Positions 22,883-31,404 of a DNA stretch of 64,000 nucleotides are shown here, one piece after another. Below the pieces are notes generated by a model. The model did not search any database. It saw only the letters and a list, made by a program, of their open reading frames with translations, and was not told the origin of the DNA. Location: the NCBI RefSeq assembly GCF_006970865.1, contig NZ_CP035503.1, forward strand, positions 2,121,001-2,185,000, read 5' to 3'. The number at the start of each line of letters is the position of its first letter. The stretch's first letter is position 1. The stretch is from Rhodoferax sediminis. Its GTDB lineage: Bacteria; Pseudomonadota; Gammaproteobacteria; Burkholderiales; Burkholderiaceae_C. A program made the translations under genes and the position numbers.

Positions 22883-24529
22883 ATGACACGTCCCTTGCGC
22901 GCTTCGATCCCGGCTGATTCGGTGGCGGGGTTGTCGGTTGCCAGCATCTTGCTGCCGCAAGCCGTCGCGTATGCGGCCATCGCGCATCTCAGCATTCAAC
23001 ACGCCATCGTTGCGGCGCTGGCGGGCCTGGTTTGCTACGCGATGGTCGGCGGCAGCCGCTTCGCCGTAGTGGCGCCCACGTCATCGACCGCGGCCTTACT
23101 CGCTGCGGCGGTGCTCTCGCTGAACCCGACCGGAGATGCCGACAGCACCGCATTGGCAGTCGGACTGGTGATCATGACCGGCGTCGGCCTGCTGCTGGTG
23201 GCCGGTGCCCGGCTCGGCCGCTTGTCGGCCTTCGTTTCGCGCCCGGTACTGCACGGATTTTCGTTCGGGCTGGCGCTGACCATCATCATCAACCAGTTGC
23301 CGGTCCTGGTGGGCTTCGACGTCGGCGTCAACGCCAGCGGCGACAATCCTGTCCGGCTGCTGGCTGAATTGCTGGCGCAGGCGAATCATTGGGCGCTCTG
23401 GAGCGTGGCGGTCGGCGGCGGGGCGCTCGCGCTGATGCTGCTACTGGCGCGCCGGCCCAAAGTGCCGGGGGCACTCGCAGTGCTGGCCCTGGGCATCGGC
23501 CTGGCCTACGCGGTGGATCTGAACGAACTGCACGTTGCAACGGTGGGGCCCATCGCCTTGACGCTACCCACCGTGGGGCTGCCGCAATTGTCGATGGACC
23601 GCTGGCTGCGCATTGCGGAGTTGGCGGGCGGCCTGCTGGTCATTGTTTTTGCGGAATCCTGGGGCAGCGTTCGCAGCATGGCACTGCTCCACGGCGATGC
23701 GATCGAGCCCAACCGCGAGCTGTGGGCCATCGGCACGTCAAACCTGGTTTCCGGCCTGTTGCAGGGGATGCCCGTTGGCGCCGGCTTTTCGGTCACCGCA
23801 GCCAATGAAGCGGCCGGGGCGCAAAGCAAGGGGGCGGCCGTGGTCTGCGCCGCGGCGGTGCTGTTGCTCGTGCTGTTTGGCAAGCCGTTGATCGAGCATA
23901 TCCCCCAACCTGTTCTTGCCGCCGCCGTGATCAGCGCCCTGATGCACGCATTGAGCCCGGGGCCGCTGCTGATCCTCTGGCGCGTGAATCGGGATCAGTA
24001 CGTCGCGCTCGCGGCGGTTGCCGCCGTGCTCGCGTTCGGTCTGTTGCATGGCATGTTGATCGCCATTGCGCTGTCGCTGGCCTCGGCCATCCGCGCGTTC
24101 AGCCAGCCGATTGTCAGGGAGCTGGCCGAGCTGGATCAGACCCGCAACTACATCGATCGTGATAGCCATCCGGAGGCCCGGCCCCGCGACAAAATACTGA
24201 TCCTGCGCCCGGAGGAGCCGCTTTTCTTTGCCAGTGCCGAAGGCGTGCTGGTTGAAACCATGGCGCGGCTGGAGGCGCGCAGCGACCTCATGGTGTTGAT
24301 TCTCAGCCTGGAGCAAAGCGCGGACCTGGACAGCACGGCGGCCGAATGCCTGGTGGATCTGTGTCACGTGCTCGAACGCCGCGGGAAAACGCTGCTGCTG
24401 GCACGGGTGAAAGATCCGGTGCGCCAACTATTGCTGAAGATGGAGCCGGCCCTCTTCGAGAACCGGCTGTTCTGGAGTGTTGCGGACGCGGTAGCCAGTG
24501 CGACCCGGCTGCTGCAAGAGGGGCGCTGA
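22883..24529 (+). CDS. SulP family inorganic anion transporter with STAS domain
   Basis: A 548-residue permease. The N-terminal SulP core has ADSVAGLSVASILLPQAVAY and GGSRFAVVAPTSSTAALLAA, with about ten further hydrophobic segments and the EAAGAQSKGA loop. A C-terminal STAS domain (about residues 430-545: DKILILRPEEPLFFASAEGV, ILSLEQSADLDSTAAECLVD) completes it. The family carries sulfate, bicarbonate or organic anions; the substrate is not identifiable. 28 bases after the acylase gene. Confidence 0.94.
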   Translation: MTRPLRASIPADSVAGLSVASILLPQAVAYAAIAHLSIQHAIVAALAGLVCYAMVGGSRFAVVAPTSSTAALLAAAVLSLNPTGDADSTALAVGLVIMTGVGLLLVAGARLGRLSAFVSRPVLHGFSFGLALTIIINQLPVLVGFDVGVNASGDNPVRLLAELLAQANHWALWSVAVGGGALALMLLLARRPKVPGALAVLALGIGLAYAVDLNELHVATVGPIALTLPTVGLPQLSMDRWLRIAELAGGLLVIVFAESWGSVRSMALLHGDAIEPNRELWAIGTSNLVSGLLQGMPVGAGFSVTAANEAAGAQSKGAAVVCAAAVLLLVLFGKPLIEHIPQPVLAAAVISALMHALSPGPLLILWRVNRDQYVALAAVAAVLAFGLLHGMLIAIALSLASAIRAFSQPIVRELAELDQTRNYIDRDSHPEARPRDKILILRPEEPLFFASAEGVLVETMARLEARSDLMVLILSLEQSADLDSTAAECLVDLCHVLERRGKTLLLARVKDPVRQLLLKMEPALFENRLFWSVADAVASATRLLQEGR

Positions 24530-24533
24530 TCCC

Positions 24534-25148
24534 CTAGTTGGCAGGGGCGGGGAGGGCCGCGGCGGGAATCTGCAACCCCAGCAGCGTTGCAAGTGCCGCG
24601 GTCCCGGAAGCGCCTTCCTGCGTTACCAGCGCGCCGGTCTGGGCGTTGGTTCCGACGATGGTCGGAATGGAGCCAAAACCGAAACGGGTCATCAAGTCGG
24701 TGTTTTTCTTGACCTCGGCCCTTTGTGCGTCCATGTCACCGCTGGCCGTGATGCCGCCCTGATGGGCGCGCATCGAGGCTTCGTGCGCATCCATCGCGGT
24801 GGCCGGGTCTTTGGCGGCGAGCAGGGCGGCGCCCTGCTCTGTGCTCGCCGGGTTCAGCAGGCCGACAGGAATCCAGACGAATTTCGCCTGGGGTACCAGC
24901 GGCTTTGCGGCGTCCCACAATTCCGCGCAGTGCGGGCATTGGGCATCGAAGAAGACGTAGACCGTATGCGCGCTCATTGGCGCGCCCACCGTGAAACCTT
25001 TGGCGTCGGCCGTGATGGCGGCAATGGAGACGGGCTGAGACGCCGCCTTCGCGGCGGTGTCGGCACCCGCTGTGCCGGGCGCCTTGTTGCAGCCGGCAAG
25101 TAGAAGGGACGCCGCTACGACCGCGGCGCAGAGGAACTGGGTGTTCAT
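24534..25148 (-). CDS. Thioredoxin-fold lipoprotein, DsbG/DsbC-like
   Basis: A 204-residue periplasmic lipoprotein. The signal peptide MNTQFLCAAVVAASLLLAGC has lipobox LAGC. The thioredoxin-like domain has a CPHC active site (YVFFDAQCPHCAELW) and the cis-Pro segment FGSIPTIV. Resembles DsbG/DsbC-type oxidoreductases without a clear dimerisation domain. Expected thiol-disulfide exchange in the periplasm. Convergent with the SulP gene. Confidence 0.88.
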   Translation of the reverse strand: MNTQFLCAAVVAASLLLAGCNKAPGTAGADTAAKAASQPVSIAAITADAKGFTVGAPMSAHTVYVFFDAQCPHCAELWDAAKPLVPQAKFVWIPVGLLNPASTEQGAALLAAKDPATAMDAHEASMRAHQGGITASGDMDAQRAEVKKNTDLMTRFGFGSIPTIVGTNAQTGALVTQEGASGTAALATLLGLQIPAAALPAPAN

Positions 25149-25213
25149 GATGGTCAAGAGAGTGGAGAGGGCTTTGGGCAAGAAACGCAGAGCATACCAA
25201 GCGCCAAAATACA

Positions 25214-25234
25214 AATGGCACCCGTAGGTGCCAT
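25214..25234 (-). terminator. Rho-independent terminator candidate after the phasin gene
   Basis: On the minus strand ATGGCACC-TACG-GGTGCCAT forms an 8-bp stem with a 4-base loop, followed by TTTGTATTTT. It lies 33 bases past the phasin stop and before the thioredoxin-fold gene. Confidence 0.65.
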
Positions 25235-25266
25235 CTGATTGTCACTACCCCGAGGCAGCCTGTTAT

Positions 25267-25812
25267 TTACGCTGCCTGCGTGGCTTTTTTAACCGCATCG
25301 ACGGCTTGCGTGGTCACTGCCGTGAACTGCGACTGGGCCGCTTCCACTGCCTTCTTGGCCGAAGCCTGTGCCGACTCGACGGCGGACTGACCCGCGGTCA
25401 GCGCGCTCTTGAAAGCGGCAACAGCGGATTCGGTTCCAGCGGGAGCGTTCTTTGCAAGGTTTTCGACCACGCCGTTGAACGCCTTTTGCGCTTCAACCGT
25501 CTTGGCTTCTACGGCCTTGGCAAACTCTGCGCCGCCTGCGGCCAGAATGGTCTGGACGTGCTGGAAGTAGGCGACAGATTTCTCAGCCAGCGGCTTGAGC
25601 GCGCCAGATTGCAAAGCCAGAAACTCCTGGGCGTCTTTGGCGCCCAGAACGGCCTGGACATGGCTGAACGACTCGCCCAGCAGAGCCTTGGAGGCGGTCA
25701 CGTTCAGCTCGACCAGCTTTTCGATGCTGGCGTGAGCCTGGGACGCCAGGCCTTCGAGTGCTTGCGCATTTGCTTTGCTGGTGGCGATGAATTGTTCAGC
25801 GGTGTTGTTCAT
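25267..25812 (-). CDS. phaP: Phasin family protein (PHA granule-associated)
   Basis: A 181-residue helical amphipathic protein with the phasin pattern: NTAEQFIATSKANAQALEGL, ASIEKLVELNVTASKALLGE, DAQEFLALQSGALKPLAEKS and a long Ala/Lys/Glu C-terminal helix. Phasins coat polyhydroxyalkanoate granules. A good ribosome binding site (AAGGAAA) precedes the ATG, and TATAAT on the minus strand (25884-25889) may be the -10. The gene is monocistronic, with a terminator candidate behind it. No PHA synthase is in the window. Confidence 0.93.
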   Translation of the reverse strand: MNNTAEQFIATSKANAQALEGLASQAHASIEKLVELNVTASKALLGESFSHVQAVLGAKDAQEFLALQSGALKPLAEKSVAYFQHVQTILAAGGAEFAKAVEAKTVEAQKAFNGVVENLAKNAPAGTESAVAAFKSALTAGQSAVESAQASAKKAVEAAQSQFTAVTTQAVDAVKKATQAA

Positions 25813-25998
25813 GTCTATTTCCTTGGGTCTGGTTAAACGGATCGGGTGCCTGCTTCATTTATGTTGCAGTGCAGCATGGATGAATTATAGGGATAGCCCG
25901 GGGTCAATGGTGATGTTTTGCGCATCCCGTCCCCTCATTAGGGATCTCGGTCTATCGGCGAAACCTCCAGCCGCAGCTTGCATGGCAGTTTCGCCAGG

Positions 25999-26027
25999 TT
26001 GACGTGTCGCCGGTATGTACATACAAT
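25999..26027 (+). promoter_or_regulatory. Sigma-70 promoter of the small two-gene cassette
   Basis: TTGACG (25999-26004), 17-base spacer, TACAAT (26022-26027): a near-consensus promoter. The inverted repeat described in the next entry overlaps the -10 and continues past it. Confidence 0.8.
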
Positions 26028-26040
26028 GTCCATGTACATA
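26014..26040 (+). promoter_or_regulatory. Operator-like inverted repeat over the cassette promoter
   Basis: TATGTACAT (26014-26022), 9-base spacer, ATGTACATA (26032-26040): a perfect 9-bp inverted repeat spanning the -10 box and probable start site. The spacing is compatible with a dimeric regulator, and the first cassette gene product looks able to bind DNA. Confidence 0.75.
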
Positions 26041-26063
26041 TTAACTCCGTTGGAGCAGTTCAA

Positions 26064-26363
26064 ATGGCAGCAGCTGTAGAGCGAATCGTTGTGCAGGCGA
26101 CGGCGCAGGACAAGAGAATCATCGCCGCCAAGGCGAAGAAGCTGGACATTCCGGTTTCTGAATTGATGCGGCGCGGCGCGTTCGCCTACGAATCGAGCGA
26201 ATCGGACGCGGAACTTGGCGCACTCGCGGACGCGGCCAAAGGAGCCGCTGACCGCGCTGGTGCGGCGATCGATGACGCCTTGAGCTTCATCCAAGCCAGC
26301 AATAACCGGATTGCAGCGATGGAAGCCAAGGCTGCAAAGGCCTCTGCACGCAGGACCGCCTGA
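26064..26363 (+). CDS. Small ribbon-helix-helix-like protein
   Basis: A 99-residue protein. ERIVVQATAQDKRIIAAKAK followed by KLDIPVSELMRRGAFAY has the strand-helix-turn-helix layout of CopG/MetJ-type ribbon-helix-helix regulators. The rest is an Ala-rich acidic helix ending in a basic tail. I chose ATG 26064, with GGAG 8 bases upstream and downstream of the promoter/operator. An earlier in-frame ATG at 26004 would start upstream of the -10. The TGA overlaps the next ATG (TGATG). Likely autoregulatory (inference); antitoxin or plasmid-type regulator also possible. Confidence 0.72.
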   Translation: MAAAVERIVVQATAQDKRIIAAKAKKLDIPVSELMRRGAFAYESSESDAELGALADAAKGAADRAGAAIDDALSFIQASNNRIAAMEAKAAKASARRTA

Positions 26364-26557
26364 TGGGAGTTACGGAAAAGATTTGGGGAGCCTTTACCTC
26401 CGTGATCAAGCTGGAGGATAAGGTCGACCGCCTGGTTGAGGCAATGAAGCATCAGCAGAACAAGATCGAAGACCTCACGGGCCGGGTTATCCGGCTGGAG
26501 GCGCAGCTGGAATTGCTCACCGGGGCGGCCCTGGTCAAGAAGCTCAAGGGCGATTGA
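26363..26557 (+). CDS. Small coiled-coil protein partner, function unknown
   Basis: A 64-residue protein almost entirely coiled coil: GVTEKIWGAFTSVIKLEDKV, DRLVEAMKHQQNKIEDLTGR, VIRLEAQLELLTGAALVKKL. Starts on the stop codon of the ribbon-helix-helix-like gene, so expression is coupled. It contains no signal peptide or catalytic motif. It may oligomerise or bind the upstream protein. I do not recognise a family. Confidence 0.65.
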   Translation: MGVTEKIWGAFTSVIKLEDKVDRLVEAMKHQQNKIEDLTGRVIRLEAQLELLTGAALVKKLKGD

Positions 26558-27144
26558 GCAAGTCGGAGCGATCGAAAGAATGAGAATCCCCATCGGCTCG
26601 CGCCAGGATACTCAAACGCGTTGCTGAGGGGCAGAGGGAGGTAATCGCGTTGGCAGGGATAGGTTGTTCCGACAACAGCAAAGCAATGCTCATAAATCTT
26701 CATTTTTGTAATTTAACATAATATACATCGTATAAAATACAAATAGCGTCATCTGAAGAGGCATTTCCAATGCAAGGACGCTCACGCACCAAGCCAAGTT
26801 TGGGCCTCGCCACCATTTTCTTTCACATCCGCACGACACGCGACAAGGCCGCGCGAAGAAGCTGGCAGCGGCGCACACTGGTGCAGATGGATTGGCTCAC
26901 GCCCGCCGAGCGGCATGAAATCTGCGCGGTATGGTCGCGCCCGGCTGCAGTGCGCATAGACAGTGCGGCCATGCGCAAACTGATGGGAAGCAGAGCGCCG
27001 CGCAGCGAGTGGGAAACCATCCCGGCCCGTTCCGGGATGCGCGCACGCTTTGAGGGCGCCGGCCGTCGGCACCGTCGGATCAGGAACCCCGAACTATGCC
27101 GGCCCGGGCTTTGGCATGGTGAGCCCGTGAACGATCAAATCTTT
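26558..27144. other. Unassigned 587-base region with AT-rich palindromic segment
   Basis: No gene can be supported. A plus-strand frame of 160 codons (26770-27252) and minus-strand frames of 60-96 codons exist, but none has a recognisable domain, and the plus-strand one runs into the 3' end of the outer-membrane-factor gene. At 26700-26745 there is a sharply AT-rich segment with an imperfect palindrome, consistent with a promoter/operator. This could be a decayed gene or a lineage-specific insertion next to the two-gene cassette. Confidence 0.5.
26705..26743. promoter_or_regulatory. AT-rich imperfect palindrome, candidate promoter/operator
   Basis: TTTGTAATTTA at the left and TATAAAATACAAA at the right mirror each other around TATACATCGTATA, itself a short palindrome. 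Base composition differs strongly from the surrounding GC-rich DNA. Confidence 0.45.
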
Positions 27145-28602
27145 TCAACCGGGAATGACGCCAGCCGTGTCAGCCCGGCTTCGGGCGTTATGGCCGGTTT
27201 CATCCTTCCAGCCGCCGCCCAGGGCTTTGTAGAGCGACACGGTAGCCTTTAATCGCTTTAGCTTGAGCTGACCCAATTCGTTCTGCACCCCGGCGAGCGA
27301 GCGTTGCGTGTCGAGCACCGTCATCAAGTCTTCGGCGCCAGCGCGATAGCGCGCCTCCGAAAGGTGGAACGCCAGGCGTGCCTGCTCCCATTCCGTTTGC
27401 TTGAGCTTTTCCTGCTCGGCCAGATTGCGAATCTGCCCGAGCGCGTTGTCGACTTCCGCGAAAGCGGCAATCACGGTCGAACGGTATATCTGCAACAGTT
27501 CCTGTTTCTGGGCGAGCGCCAATGCCTGCTGGTTTTCAAGGCGGTCCGCGTCAAAAATCGGCGCCACTAATCCCGCCCCAAAATTCATCAACAGGTTGGG
27601 TGCGTTCACCACCGAAAGCAGCGCGCTGCTTTGTCCGCCCGCCGAACCGGATAGGTTGATACTGGGAAAAAGCGCCGCGTGCGCCATCATGACGTTGGCG
27701 TTGGCTGCCGCCAGGTTGGCCTCGGCGCGCCGGATATCGGGACGGCGCGCCAGCAACTCCGACGGCAAGCCCGGCGATACCTCCGGCAACAGGATGTTGC
27801 CCAAGCCCTGTCCGGAAACCGTGAAGGACTGGGCCGGACGACCCAGCAGGACGGCCAGCGCGGCCCGCGCTTCGCGCTCCTGCTGCTGCAGACTGGGAAT
27901 CACGGCCTGTTCTCCGGCCACGACGGAACGCTGCCTTGCCAGATCAAGCGGCGATGTCGCACCGGCGCGGCTTTGCGCCTCGACCAATTTCAGCACGCGC
28001 TGCGCGTTGGCGACATTTTCCCGGGCGATCACCAACTGGTCGCGCAACGACAAGACCTGCAGATAGGTCGACACGATGCCGGTCGTCACGGTCAGGGCCA
28101 CCGTTTCACGGTCATAGCGGTTGGCGTCGAGGGACGCCTGCGCAGCGGCCAGGCCCGCCTTGTTCTTGCCCCAGAAATCGACCTCATAGCCGATTTCGAG
28201 CATGCTGCTGACAGCGTTTGTGCCTCGTCCCCAGGGGATTTGCGAGGTCCGGCTGGCGCCGGCGGCAAAGTCCACGCTGGGCAGCAAGGGGGCGCCTGCG
28301 ATACGCGCCGCCGATTCGGCCTGACGCACCCGCGCGACCGCCGCGCCAATCTCCAGATTGCGGGTTCTTCCTTCATTGACCAGCCCGGTCAACTCGGCGC
28401 TGCCCAGCCGCTTCCACCAATCGCTGTCGGGCCAGATCTGCCCGCCGTTGGTTAACAGCTGTCCCCACCCCGTAGGGACCTCCATCGCCAGCGCCGGTTC
28501 GTGCGGATCACTGACATGGGCGCATCCGCCAAGCAGCAAACCGGCCGGCACGATGACCGACAGATTCAATACATACGCTATCCGGAAATTTCGCATTTTC
28601 AA
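27145..28602 (-). CDS. NodT-family outer membrane factor lipoprotein
   Basis: A 485-residue TolC/OprM-type outer membrane channel. The signal peptide contains the lipobox LLGGC. Two OEP repeats are visible (DWWKRLGSAELTGLVNEGRT with ARVRQAESAARIAGAPLLPS, then PDIRRAEANLAAANANVMMA with LFPSINLSG). The C-terminal ALGGGWKDE is followed by an extra tail of about 17 residues. It forms the exit duct for a tripartite pump. ATGA overlap with the upstream adaptor gene. Confidence 0.93.
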   Translation of the reverse strand: MKMRNFRIAYVLNLSVIVPAGLLLGGCAHVSDPHEPALAMEVPTGWGQLLTNGGQIWPDSDWWKRLGSAELTGLVNEGRTRNLEIGAAVARVRQAESAARIAGAPLLPSVDFAAGASRTSQIPWGRGTNAVSSMLEIGYEVDFWGKNKAGLAAAQASLDANRYDRETVALTVTTGIVSTYLQVLSLRDQLVIARENVANAQRVLKLVEAQSRAGATSPLDLARQRSVVAGEQAVIPSLQQQEREARAALAVLLGRPAQSFTVSGQGLGNILLPEVSPGLPSELLARRPDIRRAEANLAAANANVMMAHAALFPSINLSGSAGGQSSALLSVVNAPNLLMNFGAGLVAPIFDADRLENQQALALAQKQELLQIYRSTVIAAFAEVDNALGQIRNLAEQEKLKQTEWEQARLAFHLSEARYRAGAEDLMTVLDTQRSLAGVQNELGQLKLKRLKATVSLYKALGGGWKDETGHNARSRADTAGVIPG

Positions 28603-29876
28603 TGGGGTGTGAGGTGAGTCACGGGATGGACGGCGATCCGGTGGCCTGCTGCTGCCGGTGTGTTTGACGCGGATGCAGCCGGCATGTCGATGACAACCTG
28701 CTCTCCAGGCGTCAAACCCGCCAACACTTGCGCCTGATGCTGGTTCCGGATCCCGATGCGAACCCTGCGTAATTGAGGATGCCGGTTCGCGTCAAGAATT
28801 TTGAGGCTGTACAGGCCATCGCTGTCCGGCTTGCCCAGTGCCGTGACAGGAAGGATTATGGCGTCATGCGCATGCGCGATGGCAAAACTGACCTGCGTGC
28901 TCATGCCACTCATCAATCGCAGATTGGCGTTGCCGACTTCGAACAGGACGTTGTAAAAGGTGTCCCTGCCCTGCTCGCCCGACCCGTCGGCCGGCACGGG
29001 AACGATTTGCCGAACCTTGCCAGACCAGTGCTTGCCGGGATAGCCGGGCGTGGTGAAACTCGCGCTGGTGCCTTTGTGCAGGTGCGGCACATCAATTTCG
29101 GCGACGCGCGCCTGCACCGTCAATTTCGACAGGTCCGCGATGCGCACCAACGCCGGCGCCTGCTGATGCGCAGTTACCGCCTGTCCGGGGCGTGCCGTCA
29201 GCGCGACGACCGTGCCTGAGAAAGGCGCCGTCACCTCGGTATGTTTGTGCGCTTCATCGTCATCCCGGGTGGCGGATTCAGTCTCCAGGATATGCGCCTT
29301 GATGGCTTCCACGCGCGCGGTGGCTGCCGTCATGGCAGCGCGACTGGATTCGAAAGATTCATCGCTCGTGGCGTGGTCCGTTTTCAGCTGCGTCTGGCGC
29401 TTGAACTGCAATTGGGCAAAATCGAGCTGTGCCTGCTGCTCGGCCAATCCGGCGCGCAATCCGGCCAGTTGCGCCTGGTTGCCTTCCAGCCGTGCTACCG
29501 ACACATTCGGTGCGATCTTGATCAGCAGCTTGCCAGCCTTTACCCCATCGCCGACCGCCACGAACACATCGCTGATCTCACCCGATATTGGCGCGCCCAA
29601 ATCGGCATAGCGGAACAACTGCAGCTTGCCGGACGCGAGAACGGTCTGTTCGATATCACCGCGCTGGACTTCCACAGTTTTGATCTTGACGGGCGGCGGG
29701 GGGGCAGGCGCGGCAGCGACGGGAACGCGCGGGCGCCCGTTCCGCAAATACAAGCCAGCGACCAGCGCCAGCGCGACCGACAACGCAAATGCCGGAGCCA
29801 GATATTGACGATAGCGGTGGGGTGCCCCTGGCGCTGGCGCATGGGCCACCTTGATTTGCTCGGCTTCCACTACCAC
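28599..29876 (-). CDS. MacA-like periplasmic adaptor protein (HlyD/RND adaptor family)
   Basis: A 425-residue membrane fusion protein. One N-terminal membrane anchor (LAPAFALSVALALVAGLYL, about residues 27-45) is followed by a lipoyl half-motif (LGAPISGEISDVFVAVGDGV), a coiled-coil hairpin (about 130-210), the second lipoyl half (VTAPFSGTVVALTARPGQAV) and a beta-barrel domain. The layout is closest to MacA. The start is GTG 29876, overlapping the ankyrin gene by 7 bases. No MacB-type ABC transporter or RND pump gene lies next to it, which is unusual. Confidence 0.9.
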   Translation of the reverse strand: MVVEAEQIKVAHAPAPGAPHRYRQYLAPAFALSVALALVAGLYLRNGRPRVPVAAAPAPPPPVKIKTVEVQRGDIEQTVLASGKLQLFRYADLGAPISGEISDVFVAVGDGVKAGKLLIKIAPNVSVARLEGNQAQLAGLRAGLAEQQAQLDFAQLQFKRQTQLKTDHATSDESFESSRAAMTAATARVEAIKAHILETESATRDDDEAHKHTEVTAPFSGTVVALTARPGQAVTAHQQAPALVRIADLSKLTVQARVAEIDVPHLHKGTSASFTTPGYPGKHWSGKVRQIVPVPADGSGEQGRDTFYNVLFEVGNANLRLMSGMSTQVSFAIAHAHDAIILPVTALGKPDSDGLYSLKILDANRHPQLRRVRIGIRNQHQAQVLAGLTPGEQVVIDMPAASASNTPAAAGHRIAVHPVTHLTPH

Positions 29877-30529
29877 TTGCCCTTGGGCTGCCCGGCGCGT
29901 ACAAATGCGGCAATCAGGTCGGCCGAATCCTGCCGGTTGGCACGTTGCGCAAAATTGATGGCGCTCAGCCCTTTCTGGTTCTTCAGCGTGGGGTCGGCTC
30001 CCTCATCGAGCAGCAGCTTGACGGCCGCGGGCGTGCCGTAGGACGCGGCCATCATCAGCGGCGTGGTCCCGTTGGGCGACGCTGCATCGATGTATGCGCT
30101 GTTGTCGAGCAGCAGGCTCATGATTTCAAGGTGGCCGCCGGTTGCCGCGTAATGCAGCGGCGCCCAGCCGGGCTTGTTGACGTCGGCCCCCTTGGCGATC
30201 AGTTCGCGCACCATGTCGAGTTCGCCCTTGAGCGCGGCGATCATGAGCGGGCTCTCGTCCTGCTGGTTGCGCACATTCACGTCAATTTTGGGTGCATCCA
30301 GGAGCGCCTGCGCGGCCTTCAGCGCGGGCTCTGCCAGCGCCATCAACAGGCCATTCTGGCCTTTGGGGTCCGGCGTGTTCGGATCGAACCCGCGCGCGAC
30401 GAGTGCCGTGATGGTGCTGGCGTCATCCCGCCTGATCGCCACGAAGAAATCGTTGTAGGAGTTAGCCGACGCGCAATTAAATCCAATTAAAACAATCAGG
30501 TAAATAATTATCTTAAAGTAATTTCTCAT
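29870..30529 (-). CDS. Secreted ankyrin-repeat protein
   Basis: A 219-residue protein with a signal peptide (MRNYFKIIIYLIVLIGFNCASA) and four to five ankyrin repeats, for example DESPLMIAALKGELDMVREL, WAPLHYAATGGHLEIMSLLL and GTTPLMMAASYGTPAAVKLL. Expected periplasmic protein-protein interaction module. The first codons are AT-rich compared with the rest. It overlaps tatD by ATGA and the macA-like gene by 7 bases, so it sits in the operon. Confidence 0.9.
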   Translation of the reverse strand: MRNYFKIIIYLIVLIGFNCASANSYNDFFVAIRRDDASTITALVARGFDPNTPDPKGQNGLLMALAEPALKAAQALLDAPKIDVNVRNQQDESPLMIAALKGELDMVRELIAKGADVNKPGWAPLHYAATGGHLEIMSLLLDNSAYIDAASPNGTTPLMMAASYGTPAAVKLLLDEGADPTLKNQKGLSAINFAQRANRQDSADLIAAFVRAGQPKGKW

Positions 30530-31332
30530 GAATTGACTCCGCTGAACAGGCGCTCGAAATTGGCGCTGGTGGCGTGCGCAATATCTTGCACGGGCAGGTC
30601 TTTGAGCTGGGCCAGCTGCTGCGCCACGTACGGCACATAGGACGGGTTATTGGTTTTGCCACGATACGGCACGGGCGCCAGGTACGGGCTGTCGGTCTCG
30701 ATCAGCAGGCGGTCCAGCGGCACAAAGGCCGCCACATCGCGCAGATCCTGGGCGTTCTTGAAGGTCAGGATGCCCGAAAACGAGATGTAAAAGCCCATGT
30801 CGAGCGCGGCGCGGGCCACCTGCGCCGTCTCGGTAAAACAGTGAAAAACACCGCCGGCACTGCCGCTGGCGCCCTCCTCGCCCTCCTCCCGCAAGATGGC
30901 GAGCGTGTCGCTTGATGCGCTGCGGGTGTGGATGACCAGCGGTTTGCGCGACTGGCGCGCAGCGCGGATGTGGGTGCGAAAGCGCCTGCGCTGCCATTCC
31001 ATATCGGCCACGCCGCGGCCGCCCTTGCGCTCGTCCATCTGGTAGTAGTCCAGCCCGGTCTCCCCAATGGCAACCACGCGCGGCAGGGCGGCGCGCTCCA
31101 GCAAATCCTGCAGCGTGGGCTCCCGCACGCCCTCGTTGTCGGGATGCACGCCGACCGTGGCCCAGAAGTTGTCGTAGGTCGTTGCCAGGGAATGGACCGC
31201 CTCGAACTCTTCCAGCGTGGTGCAGATGCACAGCGCCCGGTCGACCTGCGCTTCGGCCATGGCGCGGCGTATCTCGGCCAGCTGGGCCAGCAGCTCGGGA
31301 AAGGCGAGATGGCAATGGGAGTCGGTAAACAT
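30526..31332 (-). CDS. tatD: TatD family metal-dependent hydrolase
   Basis: A 268-residue TIM-barrel DNase/hydrolase. MFTDSHCHL gives the HxH metal pair. VGVHPDN, IGETGLDYY, QSRKPLVIHTRSA, GVFHCFTE and IETDSPYLAPVPYRGK(T/N)NNP are the remaining family metal-site motifs. I used ATG 31332; an upstream in-frame start would cross the repeat at 31341-31397. It belongs to the conserved tmk-holB-pilZ-tatD group. Confidence 0.95.
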   Translation of the reverse strand: MFTDSHCHLAFPELLAQLAEIRRAMAEAQVDRALCICTTLEEFEAVHSLATTYDNFWATVGVHPDNEGVREPTLQDLLERAALPRVVAIGETGLDYYQMDERKGGRGVADMEWQRRRFRTHIRAARQSRKPLVIHTRSASSDTLAILREEGEEGASGSAGGVFHCFTETAQVARAALDMGFYISFSGILTFKNAQDLRDVAAFVPLDRLLIETDSPYLAPVPYRGKTNNPSYVPYVAQQLAQLKDLPVQDIAHATSANFERLFSGVNS

Positions 31333-31340
31333 TATTTTTA

Positions 31341-31397
31341 GGGAAAAAAGGCTGTAGCCCTTGCCCGCTCTACGCAACCAGCTATGGAAGGTGTAGC
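31341..31397 (-). repeat. Dispersed palindromic repeat between pilZ and tatD
   Basis: Minus-strand reading: GCTACACCTTCCATAGCTGG, then TTGCGTAGAGCGGGC, AAGGGCTACAGCCTTTTTTC. Core, distal arm and T-run are all present. It fills the 72-base gap upstream of tatD. Confidence 0.78.
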
Positions 31398-31404
31398 GCG
31401 GCGA

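Noticed and set aside
26770..27252. Plus-strand 160-codon frame after the small cassette
   Set aside because: Overlaps the 3' end of the outer-membrane-factor gene on the other strand, is Arg-rich, and matches no family I know. Could be a decayed gene but cannot be supported.
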